Origin: Fulvia fulva
Taxonomy: Eukaryota > Ascomycota > Dothideomycetes > Mycosphaerellales > Mycosphaerellaceae
Assembly (NCBI RefSeq): GCF_020509005.1
Contig: NC_063019.1
Coordinates: 2,480,001-2,544,000, forward strand
Length of the DNA stretch: 64,000 bases
Direction: 5' to 3'
The notes under the pieces are model-generated. The model saw only the letters and a program-made list of their open reading frames with translations. It did not search any database and was not told the origin of the DNA. Numbering within the stretch: the first letter of the stretch is position 1; each line of letters opens with the position of its first letter. The translations under genes were made by a program, and so were the position numbers. This document shows, in pieces, positions 11,370 through 22,816 of this stretch.

Positions 11370-14300
11370 GAAAGTAGGGCAAAAGACGAACTAGTCTCCT
11401 ATACTAGTACTAGTGGTACGTAAGCCTAGAGGTAGGCTACGTGTTTATATCGACTATAGAGGATTAAATGCGATCACTATTCAGAACCGGTATCCGATTC
11501 TCTTAATATAAGAGACGCTTAACCGTATATAGATAGATAGATAGATTTGTCATTCCCCTGTTCTAGGACCCTATCCGGCCTATGTAGGTATATATCTATT
11601 GTTATGTACAAAGGGAAACCCGAATAGGTGAAAACCCTTCCCGCCCCCGACTACTCCTTATCTAGATTAGCTTTCCCTCTGAACGTACGTAGTCCATGTC
11701 ACTACCCCGTTAGCCCCCGCTCCTAGCCGGTCTCGTCGCGCTGCGTCGTGTCCTCTCTTCCTACACTGCTCCTACTAGGCGGTACTGTTCTAGCCAGCCC
11801 TTCTCTAGTATCCAGTTTGTAATGCGCCGTAGGTCTTTAGCGTTGTTAAGAAGTGCCCCAATCGTCCGGTTCCTCGCCTTTGCCATCCACTCCCCCCTTC
11901 CTAGCGACCACCTCGGACAGACGAGGAGTGCGTGCCGTACGTTCTAGGAGCGATAGCCGCAGGGGCAGCTAGTATTCGTGTATCCTAGAACCTTCCTCCA
12001 TGATAGGTACCCCTGGAGGCCGATGTGTTCGCTTCGTAGTTGGGTTGCTATGCTACTCTATGCCCTCGTAAGGCGGTAGTGGATGAGCTTCGGGGGGTGC
12101 TTGACCGCGGCTTAACCGTATATACGGTAAGAAGTACTTTATAAAGCTAGACATTGTAGTAGCCTTTAACAAGTTACGGATAGCTAAAGGGCACGAGTAG
12201 TTAATAGCGTTTACGACACGATACGGCATCTACGAGTGTCTAGTGTTGCCATTCGGCTTATATAACGGACTAGCATCGTTCTAATTATATATTAATAAGG
12301 TCTTATAAGAACACCTAGACGACTTTGTATCGGCCTACCTAGATGACGTACTTATCTTTAGTGACACCTTAGAGGAGCACATTGAACACGTACGGAAGGT
12401 TCTTACTAAGCTACGCGATATAGGACTTATAGTAGATATCGACAAAAGCGAATTCTACTAATAGAAGGTGAAGTATCTTAGGCTAATCATAACCCCTAAC
12501 GGCATCGAGATAGACCCTAAGAAACTCGAATGTATTTAGACATAGGAAGCTCCTAAGAACCTAAAGGATGTCTAGGCCTTCCTTAGATTTACTAACTTCT
12601 ATAGGCGGTTCATCGAAGCATTTTCGCGTATAGCTACTCCTCTTATAAACCTAACCAAGTCGGACGGACTAAGCAATCATAAGAACAGAAGGATTTAATA
12701 GTCACTAGATTGCTAACGAGCCTTTAACAATTTGAAAGCTACGTTTAGTAAAGCCGGCATGCTCGTACATTACGTACTAGGTAGGGAAATAGTAATAGAG
12801 ACAGATTCTTAGATTTTGTAAACGCCGGCGTGCTTTCGTAGTATGACGAGAATAGTATGCTACATCCTATAGCCTTCTACTCGAAGAAGTTAAGTCTATA
12901 GGAGTGTAATTATGAAATCTATAACAAGGAACTATTAGCTATCATCAAGGCTTCTAAGGAATAGAGACCCGAGCTCGCCTACGAGGTAGATAATAAAGAC
13001 TTATAGCTAGTTAAGATTTATACCGACTATAAGAACCTAGAATACTTCATGACGACAAAGTAGCTAAATCGGCGATAAGCGCGTTAGGCTAAGTTCTTAT
13101 TATAGTTCAACTTCAAGATAATATACCGTCTAGGACTTTAAGGTACAAAGCTAGACAGCCTAACGAGACGTAGCTAGGACCTTCCGTAGGGGGTAGACGA
13201 CCCTCGGAACTAGTATTAGTATTAGACATTACTACCTCCTAAGCGATTCCTTAAGATCGCCTTACTATAGGCAATAGTAGAAGATACGCCGGAAGAAGAG
13301 GAACTAGTACCGCTAAACCCTAAAGCTAAAGAGTTTATACCTATAGAACGAGATACGCCTACTAAATAACCGGCGACGCGTAAAAGTCAGCGGGAAGCCG
13401 AACTCGAGTATCGAATGTCGACGGCGTACGTAACCGATAACGAGCTTAAGACCGCGATTAAGGACCTATAGAAAGACCGTACTCCTATACTGCTATAGAG
13501 AGCGAAGATTCACCTAGTATACTACAAAGTAGATAGCGACCTACTATATGTTCGAAATCAATACGACGGCTAGAGCTTATAGATACTAAATGACTAAGCT
13601 TTATAGACTAGGATAATTAAGATAAACTATAACGCTCTAGTAGTAGGCTATCTAGGACGAGCTTATACTTATAAACTCGTAGCACGTAAATTCTACTGGC
13701 CTAGATTAGCGAGATCCGTACGTAGATATACCGCGAATTGCCGTACCTACCGTATAACAAAATCTCTATACTCCTAGCCACTAGGATTACTATAGCTACT
13801 TCCTGTTCTAGATCGGCCTTAGAAACACATTATAGTCGACTTCGTTATCGGACTCCTAGATAGTACTCTTGACGGTATAGTCTATAATAACATTATGACC
13901 GTTACTAATAGGCTTACTAAGGAAGTCGAGCTGATCCCTATTGGCGTAATAATAGCATAGAATACGGCAAGGCTTTTCCTTAAATATATGTTCTATCGGC
14001 GCGGGTTTCCCGACACTATTATATCAGACCGTAGTAAGTAGTAGGTTGCTACCTTCTAGAAGAAACTCTATAAGATGCTCCGTACAAATCGTAAGCTAAG
14101 TTCTTCGTATTACCTAGAAACTAATAGATAGTCGGAACGTACTAACTAGGCGATAGAATAGTATCTCTGTATGTTTACTAATAAGGCATAGGATAACTAG
14201 GTAGAATGGCTATGCCTTGCTCAGTTCGCGATCAATAATTACCTATCTAAGACTACTAGTGTGTCGCCGTTCTACGCTACCTTAGGATATAACCCTAAGT

Positions 14301-15010
14301 TTATAGAGCGAGTTGACCTAAACGCTAGAAAGGAGGGAGGACTGACTACTCTCTAGCGACTAGATACGCGATTAGTAGAAACCTTTATACGTCGAATTTG
14401 CGAGCTTTATAAACACCTTTAAGAGAATATACGAATGTTATAAGCTCTCTAAGTAGAGGTAGCAAACCGCTACCAAAGCATTCCTCTAGACTATAAGGTA
14501 GGTAATTAGGTATATCTTAGCACTAAGAATATCCGTACGACTCGACTATCTAAGAAGCTAGATAGGAGATATACCGGCCCTTACTAGATCACGGAAGTTA
14601 TACCGGCTAGACTCTCTTATCGACTGAAACTATTAGACGCTCTAGTAGGACTTAATAACTACTTCTACACCTTACTACTATAACGAGCCGACCACCCCGA
14701 TTTCCTACTACTTAAAGGGTAGTATCTAGCGCCGCTACTACCGATAACTATCGAACCTAATACTACCGAGGCTAATATAGTAGCCGATATAGTAGTAGTA
14801 CCTACGTATATATACGAGGTGGAAAAGATCCTTAATATATATACCCGTAAGCGGGCAGGTAAGGTGAAGAAGGGGTATAAGCGTAAAGTAGATATATAGT
14901 ATAAGGTGAAATAGGCTAGATATCAGAACGAGGAGGATAGTAAGACCTAGTAACCTATAGAGGATATACTTAAACACGTAGCCGCCGCTATTATAGACTT
15001 TCACTATAAC
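11370..15010 (+). pseudogene. gypsy-1 pol: reverse transcriptase, RNase H, integrase, chromodomain
   Basis: Pol makes and integrates the DNA copy. Reverse transcriptase begins with [12 protein letters not shown] near 11440. It is cut by the LINE-1 tail and resumes at 12125 with KLDIVVAFNKLRIA and the catalytic [10 protein letters not shown] block near 12335. RNase H runs to about 13170 (EIYNKELLAIIK, YTDYKNLEYF). Integrase has an H2C2-like finger near 13700, then VDFVIGLLDS (first Asp) and ISDRSK (second Asp). A chromodomain-like block (YEVEKILNIYTRKR, YKVK, PIEDIL, FHYNRPE) lies at about 14810-15010. All of it is interrupted by stops. Confidence 0.82.
11532..12110 (-). mobile_element. 5'-truncated LINE-1 tail inserted in gypsy-1
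   Basis: A 579-bp LINE-1 3' end flanked by the 14-bp TSD cttaaccgtatata (11518-11531 and 12111-12124). On the minus strand it begins within the C-terminal knuckle region, includes the 3' untranslated part and ends in a TATC/CTAT repeat tail. This is the classic product of target-primed reverse transcription that stopped early. It keeps many CA and TG dinucleotides, unlike the surrounding gypsy-1. It matches 33130-33696 of the full-length LINE-1. Confidence 0.92.
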
Positions 15011-15474
15011 CGGCCGGAGTTGTCTACGCCTATAGGCTTCGTAGCTCTATCTGACTAGTCCCTACTAGCTACTAAGATACTCGGGCTCAACTCGATTAGG
15101 GTCATTCCGAAAGACACCGTCACGAATAAGTCGCCTCGAGCCTTACCTCTAATAGAATCTACTCCGTATATATTCGATACTCGAGTAGAGCCTATAGAGC
15201 CTACAATAATACCTAACTTTGGTTATAAGGATTATACGCGAGTACGAGCTAAAGACAGACTTGGATCTAGGGCAAGCTAGCTAACTAGGCAATATGTTTC
15301 TCGAAGGAAGCCGGTCGAGGATAGTCTTAATAGAGTGAATACGATATTATCGGATGACGATAGGGCACTAGAGGATAATTCGGCGTTCGCGCGATTATAG
15401 AGCTCGATAGGCAAGTGGCCTTATAAGGTAGATAACGCTTAGAGGACTAAGGCGTGTTTTGGGAGGGGGGGTAC

Positions 15475-15658
15475 TATTACGGGTAGCCCGCGACCCCTTA
15501 CTATAGCTACGTCGGCCCGGCTGAACCGCGGACCTTCTATATCGGGCTAGCGCGGCTTAGCTTTGCTTTATAACTTCGCCGCGCCTCGCGCTCCTCTTTC
15601 GTAGCTTCGTAGAACAATAACTATCTCATTCGGACCCTATAGTACGCGCGCCCTTATA
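15475..15658 (+). repeat. gypsy-1 3' LTR
   Basis: 184 bp, pairs with 7850-8033. Its first dinucleotide is TA where the 5' LTR has TG. It is followed by the TSD gaagg. Confidence 0.9.
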
Positions 15659-15663
15659 GAAGG

Positions 15664-17580
15664 GTAGTATATATTAAAGTCTCCTACTACAATATAGCAC
15701 CCTTGTCTCTTAAGCGTACTATCTAGGTGTCTATAGACCCTAAGGTTGCGGCTAGACCTCGAGGCTAGCGGTTATATATATATATTGTATATCTAAGTAC
15801 TACCTACGTAGAGGGAGGTAATGTCTCCCCCGCCTTCTTTGTCTACGTAGTATACTACCTTCTAGTCGGATTCTAGTATATCCTTACTAATATAGAAGTA
15901 CGTACGGGGTTTACCGTCGCTTAGTAGGTATATCGTATAGCCTAGTAACTTATAGGTCGTTAGTCTCTTATAGTACGGGTTAATCTATAGCTCCTAGATT
16001 ACTAGGATATAGTAGACGTACGGGTCCGCCTCGTATAGGAAATAGGTTTATACTATATCCTTACTATAGTTAACGTTATACTAGATAGTACTACGCGTAT
16101 CGAGGCTAGTTATCGGTATCGACAATCATTTCCTCTATAGCGTCCTATGTCCTACTACCTAGCGCGTCCTAGTCTACGCCTCTCGGTTATATACTAAAGG
16201 GGAGCCGGGCCTAGTTAGATTACCTCGCCGTAACTAGTAGAGTACGTAGCCTCCCGTACGCCCTAGGTTACATATCCTTTATATTATTCTCGGCCCTAGG
16301 GCGCTTATACTCGACCGCCGCTAGCTAGTTCCGGTATAGACTAGCCTTACGGTCGCCGTAGAATCTTAGGGCGACGGTTCTATTTATAATTGCCTTGTTT
16401 TTCGCTAGTTTCTACTATAGGCATTCCGCGCTATACGATAGGTAGTACCCCGGATAGTTCGCGTACCGCCTCGTAGCTAATATATAGTCCCTAGATATAT
16501 AGTCTCCTATATAGTTCGAGTAGGCCTACTTGTTTATACACGTATAGGTCTAGTGTCTATACTGTTAGCATTTAAAGTATTAGAGGACACGAAAGGATAA
16601 GGAGTACTTTTCGACTATCTTAAGGCTATATTACTAGATTAGGCCTTGTTCTATCGCTAGATCCGCCACTTTCGCGTCTTATAGCTATACGATTAGCGCC
16701 GAGGCCTTCTTACCTTCTAGCCATTTCCTATAGAGCTAAGTCGCCTTCTAAATTAGAGAGTTAAGAGTAACCGGATTGTCCTCTTAGAGAGTACCTAGGT
16801 AGCCTTAGTTAGTTAGGTCGAACTCCTTAGGTATATTGTAGACTAGGATCGTAAATTGCTTCGTTAAGACCTTCGCTAATACCGTAACCTTAGATCCCTA
16901 CTATAGCTATACCTCTAGGTGCCTCCTAGTAGTAGTAGAGCTAGTATAGATCTAAAGAGTGCCTTTAGACTATTAGTACACTACGACCACCCCTAGTTAG
17001 TTAATTCGTTAGGCGAGCTCCTTATTTAATAACTTCGTAACTTCGGCCTAGTCTTCCTTTACTATAATACGGATCGTAACTATATCGTACGTTAGGCGGG
17101 GGCCTAGTATCGATACCGCGACCAATGCCTAGCTATAGGGATGTTGATTCCGGGTGGCTTTATTAATCGCCTAAGACGTCGTCCTTATTTTATATTGCCC
17201 TCGATAATATAATAGTACGAGCGCCGTACGTAGCTAAGTAATTATGACCCGTAGAGACCGGTATAGGAGCTAATCGTTAGTTTCTATACTTTTTACGTCC
17301 TCTATAAGTTACTACTAGTTGTCTTAGGGGAGCTTCGCCTATATAGCCGTAGGCGCTAGTAGTACCGTAGCCTAGGCTACTATTACCTAGGAGTTGCCTA
17401 ATGTAGCTAGGTACCTCCGCGGCGTTTAGAGCTAAAGAAATAGGGTGAAGAGAACTTTAAGCTATCTAAATTAAATAAGGTAGAACTCCCTCTATTCTAG
17501 GAGTAGTAGCCTACTTTATAGATCGTTAGAATAGCCTTAATAACGGCTTTCGAATATATCGTGTTTAGCAATAGCGCCTC
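15664..17580 (-). pseudogene. LINE-1 copy 1 ORF1 and endonuclease N-terminal part
   Basis: On the minus strand the 5' end (about 17580) leads into an ORF1 gag-like protein that binds element RNA. Its zinc knuckles lie around 16450-16600, where C-x2-C-x4-H-x4-C spacing can be read with some cysteines mutated to tyrosine. The endonuclease then runs to the GDFN block at about 15672-15686, where gypsy-1 interrupts it. It aligns over its whole length with 25890-27830 of LINE-1 copy 2. No open frame remains. Confidence 0.75.
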
Positions 17581-17699
17581 CTATTACTATTATATAGTAT
17601 CTAAGTAGAATACTATAGACACTTAATAATATGACTATAGTAAAATGTTAATAAAAGCTATAATTGAGTTATAACTATATTTCTCTAGGTAGTCGATCT

Positions 17700-18169
17700 A
17701 AATATATATTTTATCCTTATAATTTAGGACCCCTAGCGGAATCTATAGATACTAACGACCTTATACTTAGCTAAATACTACCTCGTATATCTACCTTACG
17801 TAAATATAAGAGTATACTTCTTTATTAGTAAGGTACTCGACTAAGACTACTAGGAAGCGAAAGAGTACTTACCTGATCTTCTAATACTTACGCTCCGCCT
17901 AGATAACGATTAGCCCGTCTATATCTATAACTACTATAACTAATCGCCGAAACTAGCCTCGAGTCGTAATATCGGGGTACTATAACGGCTCCTAGAGGCA
18001 CTAAATCGGGAAGGCGACTATATACTTCTCGGAGACTTTAATCTACTCTATCCTTCCTAGGGTAGTGTCCTCTTACCGACGTAATATATACTAGGTAACG
18101 AGGTAATCGATATTACGACTAGGGCGAGCCTATAGCTAACCCTCCCGCTAGGATCTATTACCTAGCGGA
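17700..18169 (+). pseudogene. LINE-2 endonuclease, N-terminal part
   Basis: A RIPed endonuclease segment. Near its end I read REGDYILLGDFNLLYPS, the conserved GDFN block of LINE endonucleases, followed by SVLLPT. The frame is broken by TAG codons. The copia-1a insertion separates it from its continuation at 40464. Confidence 0.7.
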
Positions 18170-18376
18170 TGTCGCGATCCGAGCGTATATATAGGTAATG
18201 ACCTATTATTAAAACTTAAGGCTACGTACGCTAAGAATTAGGTAACTAATTAGTCACCTATAGCTTCTTTAAGACTAACACTTGTCTATTCTAGATAGAT
18301 ATATATAATATATAACCTGCTTTTGAAACACCCTATATAAGCCCGTACAATAACTTCCTATTCTTCTAATATAATA
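18170..18376 (+). repeat. copia-1a 5' LTR (heavily RIPed)
   Basis: 207 bp. It differs from its partner LTR at 40252-40458 at roughly three dozen positions, nearly all C to T or G to A in this copy and mostly at CpA/TpG. Confidence 0.92.
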
Positions 18377-18538
18377 GTTATAAGCCCGGTTAGCGCTTAC
18401 TAATATTCGCTACGATAAGGAAGCCCTAAAGTAGAGTTTATATCGTTATAGTACTACTACTATAACTAGTATAGTAGCAACCCCTAGGCCTAGTAAACAC
18501 GCGTAGAACTTATACTAGCTTATAACCTATTTTATAGT

Positions 18539-20000
18539 TATAGCTACTACCGAGACCCCGGTAACTACCGGTACCCTATCTTAGGGTACCGTAGTTCTAA
18601 AAAGCTATAACTAATAGGACAAGTTTAACCGTTAGCTAGAGCTCTACGTAGAGTCTTTAAATATCTAGAAGTATATAGATCCTTACTAACTAAGTAACGA
18701 GCTAATAGAGCCTACTTACTTAACGTTTAAGGAAATCTAATAAGTATATACGGTAGGAGACGCTATATTAAGAGACCTTATTAAGCTACGATAAATAGAC
18801 GTAGACCGAAGGTAACGGATATACGATATCTTTACTACTACGCGATTAAAGCTTATTACCTACCTTATCCGTACGACGATAGAGCTAGGGTAAGAGCTAA
18901 TATACGGCTAGAACACCCTTAGAGCGAAATACTAGGCTCTTAAGAATTAGTATAGTTTAGACGATATACTACGTAAGCGGTAGCTTACGCTTAAGCTATC
19001 TAGGCTTTAGAAGGCTAGCGTACGTAGAATCGATAACTTGTACTTAGACTAGTTAGTTTTGTCGACTAAGATACTTAAGTATAACTACGCCGAGTACGAC
19101 GACCTTAGTAGACACTTCCTACTTACTATTTAGTAGAAGTAGGCTCTAGCCTACGGTACTTCTCTATATAACGAGTAGAAGCGTAATAAAATGTTACTAT
19201 AAAAGCTTACTAAGCATTACCTCGAATAGATACGCGATACCGTACTAGTAATAACTAACGGTCGATTAGTCTTCGTAACCTTCTCCGGAGAAACCGTAGT
19301 AGAAGTAGAGGATAAAACAGTACCTATAGGTGCTAGTCAAAAGGAGGGTGACCGTAGTAGTAGCCGTAGTAACAATAACCGTAGTAATAGCCGTAGTAAT
19401 AAGGGTCGAGGTAGTAGCCGCGGCGACAAGAATAAAGACAAGGATAATAATAGGCTAAGCGGCTACTAGAACATTACCGGCGAGCCTAAGAACACCTGTT
19501 ATAAGGGCCTATTCTTATACGATGTAATTAACCCCGATAAGCGCCTAGTAAAGGATTAGCGCTTAGAGTAGTAGAAGAAGTACTAGAAAAACTTTATTAA
19601 CTACTACTTAAGCGACGACGGCGAGCGTCTACTTAGCGTATTAAATTGTAATAATCGTAAGGACTAGGAACGTAACAAGGCTATTACTAATATAAAGAAG
19701 GCATTACTAAGCGATAAGGGCTTTATCAGCCTTACTGTTCTTTCTAGCTCAATTAGTAAGTTAAGCGATAACTTTAGGGATTACTAGGTATATCATAACT
19801 GTTTTGACACTTATATAATCAATTATTATAACTAGGAGAGTATAGAGTTTATTATAGAGCGCCTTATCACCTTAGAAATTTAGGCTAGAACAACCACCTT
19901 TCTAATTATAGCGTTAGGGCGTGTTTATATATCAATTAGGAGCTATTTACTCACCTTACTAGATATAGCTTACTACCTAGGCTTTTATATAAACGCTATC
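18539..20000 (+). pseudogene. copia-1a gag and start of pol
   Basis: The RIPed equivalent of the gag start in copia-1b. The start codon has become ATA (18539-18541). The region aligns base for base with 45435-46890, including the G/S/R/D-rich tract (19340-19440). The differences are overwhelmingly C to T and G to A in this copy. Many in-frame stops. The MINE-like element interrupts it just downstream of the protease-like block. Confidence 0.85.
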
Positions 20001-20018
20001 TCTTATATATATATATAG

Positions 20019-21084
20019 GTCGACGACGAGAATTACCTATACGTAGTGTCGGCTACGAACCTCTCGTCTAGCTACGAGAGAGCCAAGTATTCTCACGCTA
20101 GAGCGTCGTGGGCGCGACGGGCGCGTATCGTAGGCGAAGCCGCGGCGAATAGAGGACTACTAGCAAAACGGGTATAAAAACTATCCGACGAGCGTATACT
20201 CGTATCGGGAGCGAGTCCCTCTTCTTTCTACGTATAAGAAGGGCGCGGAACCGTGGCCTATACGCTCGACAGGATACCTCTAGTATAAGTATAGAATTTT
20301 CACCTCCGGAGACCGTAAACCGAGCGGGCTAAGCGACGAACATTAGACGAGCGGACTATAGAACAACAACTAAGCGGACTATACGACGGCGTCGAGCGGA
20401 CTACGAAACAATCTGGTGTTTACTAGCGGGCAATGCGGTAGGTAGGTGGACACGCGACGAAGCCTATAAGGGCCTATTAAACACCCGGTATAGGAACGAG
20501 GGTTTTGCCTAAGGCACTACCTATCCCGCTACATAACGTACCTAGTCTGATATAGTAGATTGCGACGAGGAAAAGACGATAGCCTAAGCAAGGAAAAGAC
20601 GGCTATTAGGACGGGAAAAGACGTATAATGCAAGTGGATTAGTTCTGTGATCGGGGAGGATCGAGGGTAGGGTAATAAGGAACTTTATATTAGTTAGTAG
20701 GTGGAAACGCTGCCCGGCGTGGTGTGTGCCCCGAGCAAACCTGCGAGGTATAGACGGCCGCTTTCTAGAGATAGGCTGCGGTAACGGGAAGGGCGTCAAA
20801 ACCTAGGGCGTAGTGTACACTAGCAGCGACGGCTGACACTGTCTGTACAGCCCGAGAGGACGGATGGGCATGTCGGTCAATAGATAGCACTAAAGGGCTT
20901 AGGCCTATAGAGGTGGATATTGGCTTAAGGAGCAAACAGGGAGGGAGGGCGTAGAGGGAAGCTTTTGCTCCGGGCTAACCTCTCGAAACGAGGCTACACG
21001 GTGGTGCTAGATGAGTGGAAAGCGCGGTTAAGACTTGTCACCTTATCTCGTAGCTAGCTTGCTAAATACGATTTCTTCCTTGCC
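20019..21084 (+). other. Shared 5' module of the MINE-like elements
   Basis: Non-coding as far as I can see. It starts gtcgacgacgag and ends at cttccttgcc, where the sequence switches to LINE. It carries spaced copies of GCGGACTA at about 20351, 20373 and 20395, with a diverged one near 20325, and a GTATAAAAA box near 20172. Its first 600 bp are RIPed and its last 400 bp much less so. The other copy is 31742-32820 (minus). Confidence 0.7.
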
Positions 21085-22614
21085 AACTGGACAGTCCAGT
21101 TTATCCAGTCCTTCCTCAGAGGCAGAACCACAAGACTAAGACTGGGCAGATACAAATCTGACAGCATGCCTACAGAGACAGGAATCCTATAGGGATCAAC
21201 AATGTCTCCAATACTGTTTCTCCTCTTTATGGCAGACCTGCCAGCAAAGCTAAACTCCAGAAACACATCAGCCTCAGGGTTTGTAGATGACATAAACATC
21301 CTAGCCTGGTCAGACAGCACAGAAGAGAACTGCAGAATCTTGCAGAAGAAACACAAGGAATGTGAGGAATGGGCCAGGAAACATGGAGCCAGACTTGCCC
21401 CAGAGAAGTATCAACTCATCCACTTCAGTAGAGCCAGAAACAGACACAATATGCAAGCCCCAATCACTATTCAGGGACACATAACAGAACCCTCAAGTGA
21501 ATTAAGGATGCTAGGAATATGGATGGATCCAAAGCTCAGCTGGGGACCACAGGTCAAGAAAGCACAGGCAAGAGCAGACAACAACAGGCAATCAATTGAC
21601 AGGCTTACAGCCTCCACATAGGGAGCCACATTTGCGAAAGCAAAGGTTATGTACAAGGCCATTGTGAAGCCAGCCATGCTATATGGAGCCCAGATCTGGT
21701 CAGCCTAAGACAAGATCCCAAAGAGAATTGCAGATCCTATAAGCAGAGCCTAAGCCTCCTGTCTGAAAAAGGTGCTTGGAGCATACAAGTCAACTCTAAC
21801 AAGGGTGGTCGAAATGGAGTCTGGCTCCCCACCAGCCAAGCTCTACCTTCAAGGGTTGAGATACCAGTATGTAGGAAAGACGTCTGCATACCCAGCCTAG
21901 CTAGTAATCTAGAAGGCAGTCAACAAAATCAGGAGCCAGTGCACAAGAAGGCACAGACAAGCAAGACCCAATCTAGCCCTATAGAAGCAGCAGGACCTGC
22001 AGAAGTTCAAAGAACTAACAGAACAGCTGCACCTAGCCCAGCAGGAACAGGACAGGAGGGCTCAAGGGAGAGGATCAGCAGCCAGCCAAGGGAAGAAGCA
22101 ACAGTCTCTAGCTGAAAGGATGGCAGGACTCCTCTGGAAGACTGAATGGACAAGAACCCCACAGAGGCCAGGAACCCCAAAGGCACTCCAACAGTTTGGT
22201 AGCCACAACTACCTACTGTACTCAGACCTGACCAGGTCAGAAGCAAGCATAGCAATACAAATCCGCTCTGAACACATCGGAGTCAGGGCATACCTGCATC
22301 AGAGAAAAGTCCTAGGTATCGAAGACAAGAGTTGCCTATGCGGCTACCTGTCCCAGAATGTCGAACATAGACTTCTGGTTTGCAAAGAATGGAGTACAGG
22401 GAGAGGTGAATGGAGGGCAAGGGCAAGGAACAGAAACTTCCAAGCCATGATCAGCAATAAGGGAGACCTCCAGAGAATTACAAGGTGGATCATCCACCAA
22501 GGATTTTTGGAGCAGTTCTCTCTTACTAGGGAAACAGAGAGATGGATTGAGGAGAGAAAGAAGGAGGAGGAGAGCAGGAAGAGGGGGACAACTCTAGGGT
22601 TGCAGACAAGGTAG
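21085..22614 (+). pseudogene. MINE-like copy 1: LINE reverse transcriptase C-terminal half
   Basis: LINE ORF2 from just before the catalytic motif to the end. A SFLRGRTTRLRLGRY block is followed by STMSPILFLLFMADLP and the intact GFVDDINILAW near 21285. A LGIWMDPKLSWGPQ block and a C-terminal knuckle (CLCGYLSQNVEHRLLVC, near 22340-22380) follow. The reading frame stays open for long stretches (21202-21621 and 22120-22614). It is broken by about ten TAG/TAA codons in contexts where CAG, CAA or TGG is expected, so it was hit lightly by RIP. The start of the domain is absent because of the fusion, not because of point mutation. Confidence 0.85.
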
Positions 22615-22816
22615 TCAGAGGCTAACCACCATGACACTAGTGCACCCTAATGGAAGGAAAACTGAGAACTCATGGCAAGGAAGCTATTAGAGAAGGAGAG
22701 GAGGTTTTTACCTAGGAATAGGTTTCCTACCTTATGTAGTAACATGTATAGACATAAACCCGCATGGGCCGGAGGGCACCATAACGGGTAAATGAATCAT
22801 CTATCTATCTATCTAT

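Larger units (their letters stand above)
7850..15658 (+). mobile_element. gypsy-1, complete Ty3/gypsy chromovirus
   Basis: A complete LTR retrotransposon bounded by two 184-bp LTRs and the TSD gaagg (7845-7849 and 15659-15663). Internal order is leader hairpin, gag with a zinc knuckle, reverse transcriptase, RNase H, integrase and chromodomain, which is the Ty3/gypsy order. A polypurine tract, GGGAGGGGGGG, precedes the 3' LTR. Every gene is disabled by RIP. A 579-bp LINE-1 tail (11532-12110) sits in the reverse transcriptase. Without it the element is about 7.2 kb. It inserted into the endonuclease of LINE-1 copy 1. Confidence 0.92.
4791..17600 (-). mobile_element. LINE-1 copy 1, split by a solo LTR and gypsy-1
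   Basis: A minus-strand non-LTR retrotransposon of the two-ORF type (ORF1 with zinc knuckles; ORF2 with endonuclease, reverse transcriptase and a C-terminal knuckle). Its 5' end is near 17600. It is broken by gypsy-1 (7850-15658, 5-bp TSD gaagg) and by a solo LTR (7141-7376, TSD gttta). After removal of both inserts it is collinear with the full-length copy at 25868-33696. The 3' untranslated part and the CTAT tail are missing at 4790. It is heavily RIPed throughout. The organisation resembles fungal Tad-like LINEs, although clade placement needs a tree. Confidence 0.8.
20019..22816 (+). mobile_element. MINE-like chimeric LINE, copy 1
   Basis: A 2.8-kb insert in copia-1a with a (CTAT)n tail at its right end (22799-22815) and an AT-repeat target, so the exact TSD is unclear. 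The first 1066 bp (20019-21084) match the first 1079 bp of the chimera at 29981-32820. The rest is the 3' part of a LINE, starting in the middle of the reverse transcriptase. No ORF1, endonuclease or N-terminal reverse transcriptase is present, so it cannot move on its own. The layout recalls the MINE elements of Magnaporthe (a 1.1-kb WEIRD module fused to a truncated MGL LINE); identity with WEIRD was not tested. Confidence 0.8.

Noticed and set aside
22799..22815. CTAT microsatellites as independent repeats
   Set aside because: Each lies at the 3' end of a LINE or chimera next to a TSD or target site (also 11532, 29981 and 33685), so they are LINE tails.
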